Positions 37,536-45,802 of a DNA stretch of 64,000 bases are shown piece after piece. Source of the stretch: Fredinandcohnia onubensis (GTDB lineage Bacteria; Bacillota; Bacilli; Bacillales; Bacillaceae_L). The notes below the pieces were generated by a model. That model saw nothing but the letters and a program-made list of their open reading frames with translations, did not search any database and was not told the DNA's origin. Made by a program: the position numbers and the translations under genes. Location: positions 1 through 64,000 of the forward strand of contig NZ_NSEA01000014.1 of NCBI RefSeq assembly GCF_002734285.1, given 5' to 3'. The first letter of the stretch is position 1. Each line of letters starts with the position of its first letter.

Positions 37536-37564
37536 AAAAGAGTCAGCGCGGCTGACTCTTTTTC
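37536..37564 (+). terminator. Intrinsic terminator of the radical SAM gene
   Basis: AAGAGTCAGC paired with GCTGACTCTT, three-base loop, T run. Confidence 0.9.
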
Positions 37565-37568
37565 TTAC

Positions 37569-37728
37569 GTCCAGCTCCAACGCCTAGCCCCTCGAGGTCA
37601 CAAGCCAATCCGTCAAGAAGGTCAAAGAGCAACCTTCTAGCCAGCTCGTCTTGTGCTTGTCGGACTTACACAGGACGTGTTGACATCGACGTTTGCCACA
37701 GGACGTGGCAGAAGTTAGTCGATGCTCC
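37569..37728 (+). repeat. Dispersed repeat element C
   Basis: A non-coding element beginning GTCCAGCTCCAACGCC, then CTCGAGGTCACAAGCCAATC, an AGAAGGTC..ACCTTCT hairpin, TCTTGTGCTTGTCG, and ending in a hairpin CATCGAC-GCCAC-GTGGC-GTCGATG around CACAGGACGTGG. The first two-thirds match element D at 38429-38537 in inverted orientation. The terminal CCACAGG hairpin matches elements B and E. It lies between convergent genes. Confidence 0.85.
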
Positions 37729-37756
37729 TTTTTCAAGGCGTTTTCGCCTTTGGGGT

Positions 37757-37912
37757 TTATTCGCCAGTACTGTTTCCTTTTTTGGAATTACGATTTGCAC
37801 CCTTCATTGGGTTTTCATAATCTGCTTCTGCTGAAAATTCTGTATCAGGCATACTTTCTTTTGGTGTAAAATTACTCTTTCTCGCTGCGTCAAACTTCAC
37901 TTTACGTTTCAT
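37757..37912 (-). CDS. Small hydrophilic protein (51 aa), unknown
   Basis: I start at ATG 37912 behind AAGGGGGT; an upstream extension to 37963 lacks a ribosome site. The product begins MKRKVKFDAARKSNFTPK and ends in a Lys/Asn/Ser/Gly-rich tail. It is soluble and basic-then-acidic, with no cysteine. It resembles small spore or cytosolic proteins of Bacillaceae in composition, but I cannot name a family. It is divergent from the DUF3905-type gene with only about 145 bp between. Confidence 0.55.
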   Translation of the reverse strand: MKRKVKFDAARKSNFTPKESMPDTEFSAEADYENPMKGANRNSKKGNSTGE

Positions 37913-38057
37913 ATTTTTTACCCCCTTTTCTTCTGTAGTTTTCACCATGAATGTTATCTGCATAAATGGTAAAATACACCTCTTGATAAACTCTCCACTT
38001 TATAAATTTCTGGTTGTTGCAAACACTATAGAAAATGAATATGTGAGGTGTATAAGA

Positions 38058-38414
38058 TTGACAAAAAAGAAAAAACAATCAGAAGAGATTGAATCACCCA
38101 TTTTAGATGAAACGATGCCCCATCAAATTTCTGCACCATCTTTTAAAGGTACCGGAATTAAAATGGAGGAACCATTTGTCAACGAACATGGAGTGGTTAT
38201 AGGCGATAGCCTATATGACTCCCCAAATTCACCATTGAATAATTGGAGCGATGAAGTGGATCCAGAAATAATGGCTGGTGACCAATGGGTGCATCCAACA
38301 AACGATATCGGCTGGAATACAGCCGAGAATCGTGAATTACTTGAAAATAAAAAACAACCTAAAGGTGTTCCGTTCATGCACCCCTCGCAAGACACTAGCT
38401 ACGGAAACGACTAA
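38058..38414 (+). CDS. DUF3905-type protein (118 aa)
   Basis: TTG at 38058 follows GAGGTG by about eight bases; the longer frame from 37947 has no ribosome site. The protein is acidic and soluble, with conserved-looking segments ILDETMPHQISAPSFKGTGI, EPFVNEHGVVIGDSLYDS and DQWVHPTNDIGWNTAENREL. These recall the DUF3905 family of Bacillaceae, function unknown. It lies between repeat elements C and D, together with the 51-aa gene. Confidence 0.65.
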   Translation: MTKKKKQSEEIESPILDETMPHQISAPSFKGTGIKMEEPFVNEHGVVIGDSLYDSPNSPLNNWSDEVDPEIMAGDQWVHPTNDIGWNTAENRELLENKKQPKGVPFMHPSQDTSYGND

Positions 38415-38428
38415 TTAGAAAAGTATAA

Positions 38429-38537
38429 GGCGCCCGCAAATCTGCGACAAGCACAAGAAAAGCGCTGGCAGAAGGCGCTTTTTGCCTTCAGAAGCGATTG
38501 GCTTGTGACCTCGAGCAGATGGCGCCTGAAGCTAGAC
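38429..38537 (-). repeat. Dispersed repeat element D (inverted copy of C)
   Basis: Read on the minus strand it begins GTCTAGCTTCAGGCGCC and continues CTCGAGGTCACAAGCCAATC, an AGAAGGC hairpin and TCTTGTGCTTGTCG, matching element C. It also has an AAAGCGC/GCGCTT-type stem. Confidence 0.85.
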
Positions 38538-38546
38538 ATTTGAAAA

Positions 38547-38571
38547 AGAGCACCCAAATCGGGTGCTCTTC
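38547..38571 (-). terminator. Intrinsic terminator-like hairpin before ktrD end
   Basis: AAGAGCACCC paired with GGGTGCTCTT with a five-base loop, just after the ktrD stop on the minus strand. The T tract on the minus strand is short. Confidence 0.7.
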
Positions 38572-38575
38572 TGAA

Positions 38576-39937
38576 TTATCCAATTATTAGTCTTTCTTTC
38601 GGGTAATGATAATTTGCATCCTTTCCTTTCTTACCAATAATGAAGATAAAGTTTAGGATACCGACCCGTCCAATAAACATTAATAACATAATAAGGATTT
38701 TTCCAAAATTACTTAAATCAGGGGTAATTCCCATCGATAGACCACAAGTACCGAAAGCAGATGCTACCTCAAAGAAAATTTCCGTAAATGTAAAATCCTC
38801 GGTAATGGTTAATAAAAATATAGAGATAAAGCAAGTAAAAAAAGCAAAAATCGTGACTATAAGTGACTTTCTAATATCATCTTCATGAATTTCACGTTTG
38901 AAGATTTTAATATTTTTGTTTCCCCTTGCAAAGTGATATAAAAACAATATATTTATCGCAAATGTCGTAGTACGAATTCCCCCACCAACAGAACTAGGTG
39001 AAGCTCCGATAAACATCATAGCACCTAGAAACAGTAATGTAGGCTCCGAAAATTGATTTACATCCATCGTTGCAAGACCAGCACTTCTTGTTGTTGTCGA
39101 TTGAAATAAGGCATAGAAGAAGGTTTCATGCCAGTCCATCCCCTTAAAGAAATGGTTGAATTCCAATACCAATATCATCAACGTACCAAAAACAACTAAG
39201 GATAAAAAAGTAACAGTCGTAAGTTTCGTGAATAGTGAAAAACGATATCTTCCTTTTTTCTGAAAAAGAAAATCTTTTATTTCGACTAATACCGGGAAAC
39301 CAATTGCGCCTAAAATGATTAATATAATCGTAACAAATTGGACGAAATAATCGTTCGCATACGGTACTAAAGAGGTTCCTGTAATATCAAACCCTGCATT
39401 CGTGGTCGCACTAACAGCGGCAAAAATACCATGAATGAAAGCTTCCTGCCAAGTATCAAAAAACTGCATAAAATAAAGACCTAAGATTAAACTGCCAAAG
39501 AACTCAATAATAACCATTATAATAATAATTTGTTTAAGCAGATTTACTAAACCTGATAGCTGTGATTGATTCTGATCAACCATAATTAACCGTCTTTCAC
39601 GAAGACCAATTTTCCTACGAAATAATAACCAAATGAAGGTTCCCATTGTCATAATTCCAATTCCGCCAACCTGTAGAACGAAAATCAAAATGAAAATACC
39701 AGAAACGGTATATGTATCTTTGACTGAAATTACACTTAATCCTGTTACACTTACTGCACTTGCAGCTGTAAATAACGTATCAATGAAGGCCACCTCTACT
39801 CCTTCCTTGATAGCAAAAGGAAGACTAAGTAATATAACGGAAATCGTAACAGCCAAAAGATAGAATGCAAAAATTAATTGAGCTGGAGAGAGACCATTGA
39901 AATACAAATTTAACTTTTTCCACATTTTTTCTTTCAC
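38576..39937 (-). CDS. ktrD: KtrD, potassium uptake channel subunit (TrkH/KtrB family)
   Basis: A 453-aa membrane protein with four M1-P-M2 repeats. Pore loops carry the TxG-type filters (AASAVSVTGLSV near residue 60, AVSATTNAGFD near 175, TRSAGLATMD near 290, ASAFGTCGLSMG near 395). It mediates low-affinity K+ (Na+-coupled) uptake with the cytosolic KtrC ring, which is encoded elsewhere, as in B. subtilis. It is monocistronic and convergent with the DUF3905 gene. Ktr proteins are controlled by c-di-AMP in bacilli. Confidence 0.93.
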   Translation of the reverse strand: MKEKMWKKLNLYFNGLSPAQLIFAFYLLAVTISVILLSLPFAIKEGVEVAFIDTLFTAASAVSVTGLSVISVKDTYTVSGIFILIFVLQVGGIGIMTMGTFIWLLFRRKIGLRERRLIMVDQNQSQLSGLVNLLKQIIIIMVIIEFFGSLILGLYFMQFFDTWQEAFIHGIFAAVSATTNAGFDITGTSLVPYANDYFVQFVTIILIILGAIGFPVLVEIKDFLFQKKGRYRFSLFTKLTTVTFLSLVVFGTLMILVLEFNHFFKGMDWHETFFYALFQSTTTRSAGLATMDVNQFSEPTLLFLGAMMFIGASPSSVGGGIRTTTFAINILFLYHFARGNKNIKIFKREIHEDDIRKSLIVTIFAFFTCFISIFLLTITEDFTFTEIFFEVASAFGTCGLSMGITPDLSNFGKILIMLLMFIGRVGILNFIFIIGKKGKDANYHYPKERLIIG

Positions 39938-40078
39938 CCTAACCTAATTGCGAAATCTATTCCTCTATATTAAAGAATTATTTACCATATTAAAAGTCTT
40001 TTTTGTGTAAACGAACGGTCTTCTTTTAAATGCTTTGTCTTGATCGTTTTTCGTTATGATGATTAGTATGCATTTCCA

Positions 40079-40107
40079 GTATTGAAATTAATTATATTCT
40101 CATACTA
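40079..40107 (+). promoter_or_regulatory. Sigma-G (forespore) promoter of sspD
   Basis: GTATT at 40079-40083, 17-bp spacer, CATACTA at 40101-40107, against the sigma-G pattern GHATR-N17/18-CATWMTA: -10 perfect, one mismatch in the -35. It lies 50 bases before the SASP gene, which is expected to be SigG-driven. Confidence 0.65.
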
Positions 40108-40156
40108 AACATACAACGAATTAAACGTTGTTCATATTGAATAAGGAGTGAGTTAA

Positions 40157-40351
40157 ATGGCTAGAAGTAGTAATAAATTGCTTGTTCCTGGAATTGAACA
40201 GGCTTTAGATCAAATAAAGTTTGAGATTGCCCAAGAATTCGGTGTTAAGCTTGGTTCAGATACAGCTTCACGATCAAATGGTTCTGTAGGTGGAGAAATT
40301 ACAAAACGCCTTGTTTCCCAAGCGCAACACCAATTAAGAGGCGGAGAATAA
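40157..40351 (+). CDS. sspD: Alpha/beta-type small acid-soluble spore protein (SspD)
   Basis: A 64-aa DNA-coating protein of the spore core. The N-terminus has [20 protein letters not shown], the GPR protease cleavage region with EIAQEFGV follows, and the C-terminal conserved block is [16 protein letters not shown]. It switches DNA to an A-like form and protects against UV and chemicals; GPR degrades it at germination. ATG follows AAGGAG. The neighbours rsgI/sigI and ktrD match the sspD locus of B. subtilis. Confidence 0.96.
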   Translation: MARSSNKLLVPGIEQALDQIKFEIAQEFGVKLGSDTASRSNGSVGGEITKRLVSQAQHQLRGGE

Positions 40352-40371
40352 AAAACTTCATAAAATGGACG

Positions 40372-40402
40372 AAAGCCGAGGCGTGTATGCCTCGGCTTTT
40401 AA
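40372..40402 (+). terminator. Intrinsic terminator of sspD, bidirectional
   Basis: AAAGCCGAGGC paired with GCCTCGGCTTT with a six-base loop and T run; it reaches the stop codon of convergent rsgI. Confidence 0.9.
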
Positions 40403-41439
40403 TCATCGTTATCGTCATCATCGTGATTTCTGTCTTTTCCACGATTATTGTTTTCTTTCCTTTGTTCTCTTTCTTCTTTTTTCCGTTCCTTTTCTTCCTG
40501 CTTCTGCTGTTTCTTTTCCCACTTCTCTTCAATTTTCTCTATTTTTTTTTCTTTTAAGTGGGGTGGCATATTGGAGTTTTCAATATTATTTTTGACTTTT
40601 TCTTTTATCTGTTCTTTTTTCTCTTTAAGTTCTTCCTGAACATCTTCAGCCTTTTGTTTTTGATTGTTCCTAAATTCGTTTATCTCTTTCTGCTCAACGG
40701 CCTTTTCCTGCTGATTCTTTTTCTCTTGGCGAGCAGGCGGAGCCTTCTGTTCTTCTACTGGTTTTGGAACCTTATCTTCTTCAATTAACAGCTTGCCCGT
40801 TGAAATCCCCTTATCTTGAGCCGCCTTCCTTGTTTCAACCGTACTTGTTATTGACGTAACCGCAATCTTTTCCCTTTTATATTCTTCTTTTATTTCTTCT
40901 ATACCTTGCTCTAGTTCACGGTCTACATCTGTATTATGTGAGTCCGTCACAACGGTGGTAATTAAAACTTGCTTACCGTCCTTTAGATAGCCGCTTTCTT
41001 TACTATGTTCGATGATTTCTTCTGTGATCGAATCTAACGTACTATTTTTCCAATCTGGAATGGATTCAAGCAGTTTTTTCGCCTCGTCATTAAGAGCTTC
41101 TAAGCTTATGACTTGTAGGTTTTCATCTAATCCAACTTCAAAGCTTGGATTGATATCAATGGACATGTATGCATACACTTCATCACGCGATGAAAAAGGT
41201 ATAAATAAAGATAAAAATAAAATTGCAACTAAAGAACTTGCTAATGCATAACGCCATTTTCTTACCTGAAAAAACCGAGACTTTGAAGAATTCCTTACCC
41301 GTTCGTCAACCGAAAAACAGGTTATTTCTTCGCCTATTTCATAGCTCGTTTTTGTATGTTTGGCTTTTACGAACTCACCATCAGGGGTTAGCATCGTAAC
41401 ATAATCATCGTTCACATCCATAACGATCCCCTTTTTCAA
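40399..41439 (-). CDS. rsgI: RsgI, membrane anti-sigma factor of SigI
   Basis: A 346-aa single-pass protein. The N-terminal cytoplasmic RsgI domain (about residues 1-55: MKKGIVMDVNDDYVTMLTPDGEF) binds SigI. One membrane helix lies at about 68-87. The extracellular region starts with a conserved block ayMSIDINPSFEVGLDENLQV (about 92-112), the site region where RsgI proteins self-cleave. The last 110 residues are extremely Lys/Glu/Gln-rich and probably a long charged helix, followed by an Asp-rich end. It overlaps sigI by four bases. Confidence 0.94.
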   Translation of the reverse strand: MKKGIVMDVNDDYVTMLTPDGEFVKAKHTKTSYEIGEEITCFSVDERVRNSSKSRFFQVRKWRYALASSLVAILFLSLFIPFSSRDEVYAYMSIDINPSFEVGLDENLQVISLEALNDEAKKLLESIPDWKNSTLDSITEEIIEHSKESGYLKDGKQVLITTVVTDSHNTDVDRELEQGIEEIKEEYKREKIAVTSITSTVETRKAAQDKGISTGKLLIEEDKVPKPVEEQKAPPARQEKKNQQEKAVEQKEINEFRNNQKQKAEDVQEELKEKKEQIKEKVKNNIENSNMPPHLKEKKIEKIEEKWEKKQQKQEEKERKKEEREQRKENNNRGKDRNHDDDDNDD

Positions 41440-42188
41440 CTCTCGAGCACCCCTTTTAAATAATCTTTTAAATAGACATATTCGCTAGATAAAATGATCG
41501 CCATTGCAATAATGTATTTTCGATTTCTCTCTATCGTTTTACGACTAACTGAGACCTTCGATTCAAGCTGCTTAATTGGAAGGTGTTTCTTTTCAAACAG
41601 CGTCTCCATCAGCTCTTCATTTTCTACAACGGCCTTTGATACCATAATAGCATTTTGTCTAGCATCTGCATGTTTTGGCGAAATTTCAAGGAGCTCTTGA
41701 AACGACAATCCAAATTCCTGCAATACCTTATGAAAATGGAGAATTTCCTCTTTTCTCTGTTCTTGCTCCACTTTCCTTTGATAATCGTCAACAGACAGAT
41801 GAGCCTCGAGCTTTGATTGTGCTCCTTCCTCATCGGTTTCACCATTAGAGATAAAATTAATATTGCGTACTCGTGCTTCTTTACGAATGTAGTCAATCAC
41901 TCGTCGTTTAATGAGGAGTTCACTAAATGATAAAAAGGAGCTTCCCTTTTCTTTCGAGTATTTTTCAATGGCCTCATTAAATGCAATAAGGCCGATACTA
42001 AATTCATCATCTGATTCATTTATATATCGTTTACAAACAGCAGAAACATTTTTTGCAATAAAGGGTTTATAGTCATCAATTAGTTTATTTTGTAGTTGTT
42101 GATTTCCATTTTGAATCTCTATAACGGTTTCTTCCAGAGTGCTTTTTCGTTTTCCAATTTTAAATAAAAGACTAAGCACCTGTTTCAC
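41436..42188 (-). CDS. sigI: RNA polymerase sigma factor SigI
   Basis: A 250-aa alternative sigma factor for heat and cell-wall stress. Region 2 is visible in KNVSAVCKRYINESDDEFSIGLIAFNEAIEKY and FSELLIKRRVIDYIRKEARVRN. The C-terminal SigI-specific domain includes LPIKQLESKVSVSRKTIERNRKYIIAM, which binds the -35 element. It is co-transcribed with rsgI, start to stop overlap ATGA. A sigma-I-like promoter lies about 210 bases upstream, suggesting autoregulation. Confidence 0.95.
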   Translation of the reverse strand: MKQVLSLLFKIGKRKSTLEETVIEIQNGNQQLQNKLIDDYKPFIAKNVSAVCKRYINESDDEFSIGLIAFNEAIEKYSKEKGSSFLSFSELLIKRRVIDYIRKEARVRNINFISNGETDEEGAQSKLEAHLSVDDYQRKVEQEQRKEEILHFHKVLQEFGLSFQELLEISPKHADARQNAIMVSKAVVENEELMETLFEKKHLPIKQLESKVSVSRKTIERNRKYIIAMAIILSSEYVYLKDYLKGVLES

Positions 42189-42406
42189 CTCAATTCTCTT
42201 TACTATCTGTTAATAGTAGCAAGAGTTTGAAGCGAGATTCAATAACAATTTTTCACATTGGAATGCCCCAACAGAAAATATTACAAAAGAACTAATACGA
42301 AAGACTAATCTTTTATTGAAATGGTGACAAGCTCTGTAACATATATTTCTTTTCCGTTACATCCGCTTCTATTTTTGTAATGTTTGACTCATTTACAGTT
42401 TACGTC

Positions 42407-42438
42407 CTCGGTATTATTTTTGAGGGGGTAAATAATAC
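42407..42438 (-). promoter_or_regulatory. Candidate SigI autoregulatory promoter within a palindrome
   Basis: On the minus strand ACCCCC (42424-42429), 13-bp spacer, then CGAG (42407-42410), close to the SigI pattern of an ACCCC-type -35 and CGAA-type -10. The -35 lies inside a 28-bp dyad, GTATTATTT (42411-42419) and AAATAATAC (42430-42438). The remainder of the 356-bp gap between sigI and ku (42189-42544) shows no gene or other clear signal. Confidence 0.4.
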
Positions 42439-42544
42439 TTTTTTATGAAATTTATTTCAACAGATATTGTTAGGTTATTATTACCATCATTCCTACCCCA
42501 TTTAAAGGAAACAATAGTAGTAAAAAAGGAAAGTAGGAAATCAT

Positions 42545-43477
42545 ATGCATACGATGTGGAAGGGCTCGATTAGCTTTGGTCTCGTCAATATTCCAATAAA
42601 GCTTTTCTCGGCAACTGAGGACAAGGATATCAAGTTAAGAAATCTTCATAAAGAATGCAATAGCCCCATTCAATATGAAAAAACCTGCCCAAATTGTGAA
42701 AAAGACATTGGAAATGATGACATTGTTAAAGGCTACGAATATGTAAAAGGGAAATTCGTCATCTTGAACGATGAAGAACTGAAAGAACTAAAGGACGAGC
42801 ACGAGGATAAAAGTGTAGAAATCATTGATTTTGTGAAGCTTGAAGAAATTGATCCAATCTATTTTAGCCGTTCTTACTTTATGGGCCCTGGCGAAAATGG
42901 AAGCAAAGCCTATGCACTGCTTCGTGAGGCTCTCCAAAAATCAGGCAAAATCGGAATCGCTGAAATTACAATACGTTCCAAACAACAAATGGCCATCATC
43001 CGAGTTTATAAAAACAGCCTAGTAATGGAAACGATTCACTATCCTGACGAAGTTCGGAATGTAGGCGAGGTTCCAGGTGTCCCAGAAAATGTGGATTTAA
43101 ATGAAAAAGAACTTGATACTGCCATCATGCTGATTGACCAATTAACAACAGAGTTTAATCCTGAAAAGTATAAGGATGAATACCGCACTGCTCTCATGGA
43201 ACTCATCGAATCGAAAATTAATAATAATGAGGGGACAACCTCTAAAGAAGCACCAAGGACAAATGTTGTAGACTTAATGAGTGCCTTACAAGCTAGTATC
43301 GAACGAACAAAGTCGAAGGAAACAGCCACACCCAAAAAAGCAGCAGCTCCAAAAGGAACAGCAAAGGCAACCGGAACTGCAAAGCCAAAAGCAACACCTG
43401 AAGCACCAACAGGCACGGATAAAACGACATCAGTCAAACCAAAAACGAGAACAACTCGTAAAAAAGTTGGTACCTGA
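42545..43477 (+). CDS. ku: Ku protein, non-homologous end joining
   Basis: A 310-aa bacterial Ku. The N-terminus MHTMWKGSISFGLVNIPIKLFSATE and the CPNCEKDI element near residues 49-56 are typical; the core runs to about residue 230. The last 75 residues form a Lys/Ala/Thr/Pro-rich tail (repeated KAAAPKGTAKATGTAKPK-like runs) expected to bind DNA and help LigD. It homodimerises on broken DNA ends and recruits LigD, mainly in the dormant or germinating spore. The ribosome site AGTAGG is modest. It is followed by ligD after 45 bases. Confidence 0.96.
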   Translation: MHTMWKGSISFGLVNIPIKLFSATEDKDIKLRNLHKECNSPIQYEKTCPNCEKDIGNDDIVKGYEYVKGKFVILNDEELKELKDEHEDKSVEIIDFVKLEEIDPIYFSRSYFMGPGENGSKAYALLREALQKSGKIGIAEITIRSKQQMAIIRVYKNSLVMETIHYPDEVRNVGEVPGVPENVDLNEKELDTAIMLIDQLTTEFNPEKYKDEYRTALMELIESKINNNEGTTSKEAPRTNVVDLMSALQASIERTKSKETATPKKAAAPKGTAKATGTAKPKATPEAPTGTDKTTSVKPKTRTTRKKVGT

Positions 43478-43522
43478 TAAGAGCTCCTAGTAAGGAGCTC
43501 TCCCCTTAAATAAAGGAGTGGT

Positions 43523-45358
43523 ATGATGCTGAAACCAATGCTTCCAACCCTTATTTTCGAAGCCCCTACTGGCCAAAACTGGGTATATGAAATTAAATAT
43601 GATGGTTTCCGAGCGATGCTACATTGGGAAAAAGATCGCATCCAGCTAATCAGTAGGAACGGAAACCTCCTAAATGAACAGTTTCCGGAGATTATTAAGC
43701 AATGTGAGTATCTTTCGGATGCAATGATTCCCTACCTGCCACTCATTTTTGATGGAGAACTATGTATTTTAGAATCACCTTATAAAGCTAGTTTTGAATA
43801 TATTCAGCAACGTGGCAGATTAAGGAGTACTGATAAAATAGCACAAGCATCTGCTTCTAAGCCTGCTCATTATTTGGTATTTGATTTGTTAGAGCTTGGT
43901 GGCCATAATCTCAGGACCAACTCATTTCAGGTAAGGAAAGATGAACTCTATAAACTTTTTAGTAAAGCCGAACTCTCCCACACCATTAATCCAAATAGTG
44001 ACCAACTCATCCAATTAATTAAGTACGAGGAAGACCTAGAGGCGATTTGGAAGAATGCTACTGAACATATAGCTGAAGGGATTATTGCTAAAAAAGTAGA
44101 TAGCACCTGGGAGGAAGGTAAGCGCACTACTAACTGGTACAAAATTAAAAATTGGCAAGCTGGTGTCTTTTTTATTCTAGGCTACGATAAAAAGAATGCT
44201 TTTTTTCATGTCGGAGTTATAAGAAATAAACAAATCTATGAAGCAGGCTTGTTTTCACATGGTCTCTCTCCAGATGAAAGACAAGCACTCCTTCAGGTTA
44301 TACAAACTAATTCCACCGAAGAAACAACTAGTTTTATAAAAGTAGACCCTGGCATTTGTGTGGAACTTTTTTATCTAGAATTGTATAAAGAGCAATTACG
44401 ACAGCCTAGCTTCTCCAAGTTCCGGTTTGATGTAGAATGGCAGGATTGCACATGGGAAAAGCTCATAAAAAATGCCCCACTTCTACCTAAAGAAATTGAG
44501 ATTACCCATCCTGACAAGCCACTTTGGAAAGATAAATCAATAACAAAACTCGATTATATTCAATATTTGGTTGATGTTTCACCCCATATGCTCCCTTTTT
44601 TAAAGGACCGTTTGTTAACTGTGATTCGTTATCCACATGGGATGTATGGCGAGTCCTTTTATCAAAAAAACTGCCCGGAGTATGCACCTGATTTTATCCA
44701 GACTTCGATGTCAGATGGAATTGAATATATTGTGTGCAATGATTTAAAGACCCTTTCTTGGTTAGGAAATCAACTGAGTTTCGAGTTTCATATCCCGTTT
44801 CAAACGATTCACTCAAAAGGACCATCTGAGATTGTTTTTGATTTGGATCCACCATCCCGCGCTGCTTTTCCACTCGCTAAAAAAGCTGCGACCATATTAA
44901 AAGAAGTTTTTGACGGACTAAAACTAACATCATTTGTAAAAACTTCCGGAAATAAGGGTTTGCAAATTTATATACCGCTGCCGGAAAACAAGTTCACGTA
45001 TGAGGATACGAGACAATTTACAGAGTTTATCGCCAATTATTTAATAAACCTTGAGCCTGATCTATTTACTACGGAAAGATTGAAAAAGAATCGGGGAAAC
45101 CGCATGTATGTAGATTACGTGCAACATGCTGAAGGTAAAACGATTGTAGCACCCTACTCGGTCCGCGGGAATGACGGGGCCTATGTTGCCACCCCCCTTT
45201 ATTGGGAAGAGATCACGGATGAATTGTCGATTGAAGATTTTCCGCTGGAGACTATCATTGAAAGAATTAATGAAAAAGGCTGCCCCTTTGCGCATTATTT
45301 TGATGCGAAAGAAAAACAGCCATTTGAGCCTGTGCTGGAGTTTTTGAGGCAAAGCTAG
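43523..45358 (+). CDS. ligD: LigD, ATP-dependent DNA ligase/polymerase
   Basis: A 611-aa bifunctional NHEJ enzyme, the same length as B. subtilis LigD (YkoU). The N-terminal ligase domain has the adenylated lysine in YEIKYDGFRAML (Lys about 25) and nucleotidyltransferase motifs to about residue 300. The C-terminal primase-like polymerase domain (from about 325) has the catalytic acidic pair in IVFDLDPPSRAAF. There is no 3'-phosphoesterase domain. The order ligase-polymerase is the Bacillus arrangement. The ribosome site AAAGGAG lies before ATGATG; either ATG is possible. Confidence 0.96.
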   Translation: MMLKPMLPTLIFEAPTGQNWVYEIKYDGFRAMLHWEKDRIQLISRNGNLLNEQFPEIIKQCEYLSDAMIPYLPLIFDGELCILESPYKASFEYIQQRGRLRSTDKIAQASASKPAHYLVFDLLELGGHNLRTNSFQVRKDELYKLFSKAELSHTINPNSDQLIQLIKYEEDLEAIWKNATEHIAEGIIAKKVDSTWEEGKRTTNWYKIKNWQAGVFFILGYDKKNAFFHVGVIRNKQIYEAGLFSHGLSPDERQALLQVIQTNSTEETTSFIKVDPGICVELFYLELYKEQLRQPSFSKFRFDVEWQDCTWEKLIKNAPLLPKEIEITHPDKPLWKDKSITKLDYIQYLVDVSPHMLPFLKDRLLTVIRYPHGMYGESFYQKNCPEYAPDFIQTSMSDGIEYIVCNDLKTLSWLGNQLSFEFHIPFQTIHSKGPSEIVFDLDPPSRAAFPLAKKAATILKEVFDGLKLTSFVKTSGNKGLQIYIPLPENKFTYEDTRQFTEFIANYLINLEPDLFTTERLKKNRGNRMYVDYVQHAEGKTIVAPYSVRGNDGAYVATPLYWEEITDELSIEDFPLETIIERINEKGCPFAHYFDAKEKQPFEPVLEFLRQS

Positions 45359-45414
45359 GGTAGGGTATTTGGTTGGATTGGATTTGGTTGGGGCGCATCT
45401 GTTTTGTTGTGTGA

Positions 45415-45561
45415 TGAAGGACATTTGAGTTGTGATTTTTGCTTGAAGTGTCCTTCACTGGGCTTATGAAGTACATTCGAGTCGTGATTCTTGCTTGAAA
45501 TGTCCTTCATCGGGCTTATGAAGTACATTCGGGTCGTGATTTTTGCTTGAAATGTACTTCA
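45415..45561. repeat. Tandem hairpin array, three units of 52 bp
   Basis: Units begin at 45415, 45467 and 45519 with TGAAGKACATT. Each has complementary arms: TGAAGGACA/TGTCCTTCA in unit 1, TGAAGTACA/TGTACTTCA in unit 3 (a compensated base change), and one mismatch in unit 2. Arms also pair across unit junctions with a nine-base loop. It is non-coding and lies between convergent ligD and the RND exporter gene. Spacing and layout echo the 53-bp array at 23077, although the sequences differ. Confidence 0.9.
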
Positions 45562-45633
45562 TCAAACATATTTAATGTTTGTTTTTCCTTAATTATCCAA
45601 AAGTACTATCTTATATACCACTTATCCAATGGC

Positions 45634-45790
45634 TTTTACCAACATTACCCAATACCCATTCCTAATCAACCACTTTTTCCAACATTACCCAATCCCCCTA
45701 CCATATCCACCACTTATGCCATCCCTATATCCAAAATCACCCAAAACACCCTTCATATCACTCACAGCCCCCCTTGCCTTCCAATCCTTA
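45634..45790. repeat. G-depleted, C-rich low-complexity stretch
   Basis: Only about three Gs occur in roughly 145 bases of the plus strand. The motif CCAACATTACCCAAT recurs 40 bp apart (about 45639 and 45679), with degenerate CCACTTATSC and CACCC copies around it. It lies directly downstream of the RND exporter stop, so the exporter's 3' untranslated RNA would be G-rich and C-poor. Open frames crossing it (45547-45871) look like composition artefacts. Confidence 0.6.
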
Positions 45791-45802
45791 CCACAACTCC
45801 CC

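Noticed and set aside
38058-38414. Longer version of the DUF3905-type gene from ATG 37947
   Set aside because: The extra residues have no family resemblance and no ribosome site; TTG 38058 has GAGGTG at good distance.
40448-40788. Plus-strand frames rich in Phe/Leu/Ser inside rsgI
   Set aside because: They mirror the Lys/Glu-rich tail of RsgI on the opposite strand and have no start signals.
43281-43490. Gln/Lys-rich 69-codon frame inside ku
   Set aside because: It is a frame-shifted reading of the repetitive Ku C-terminal tail.
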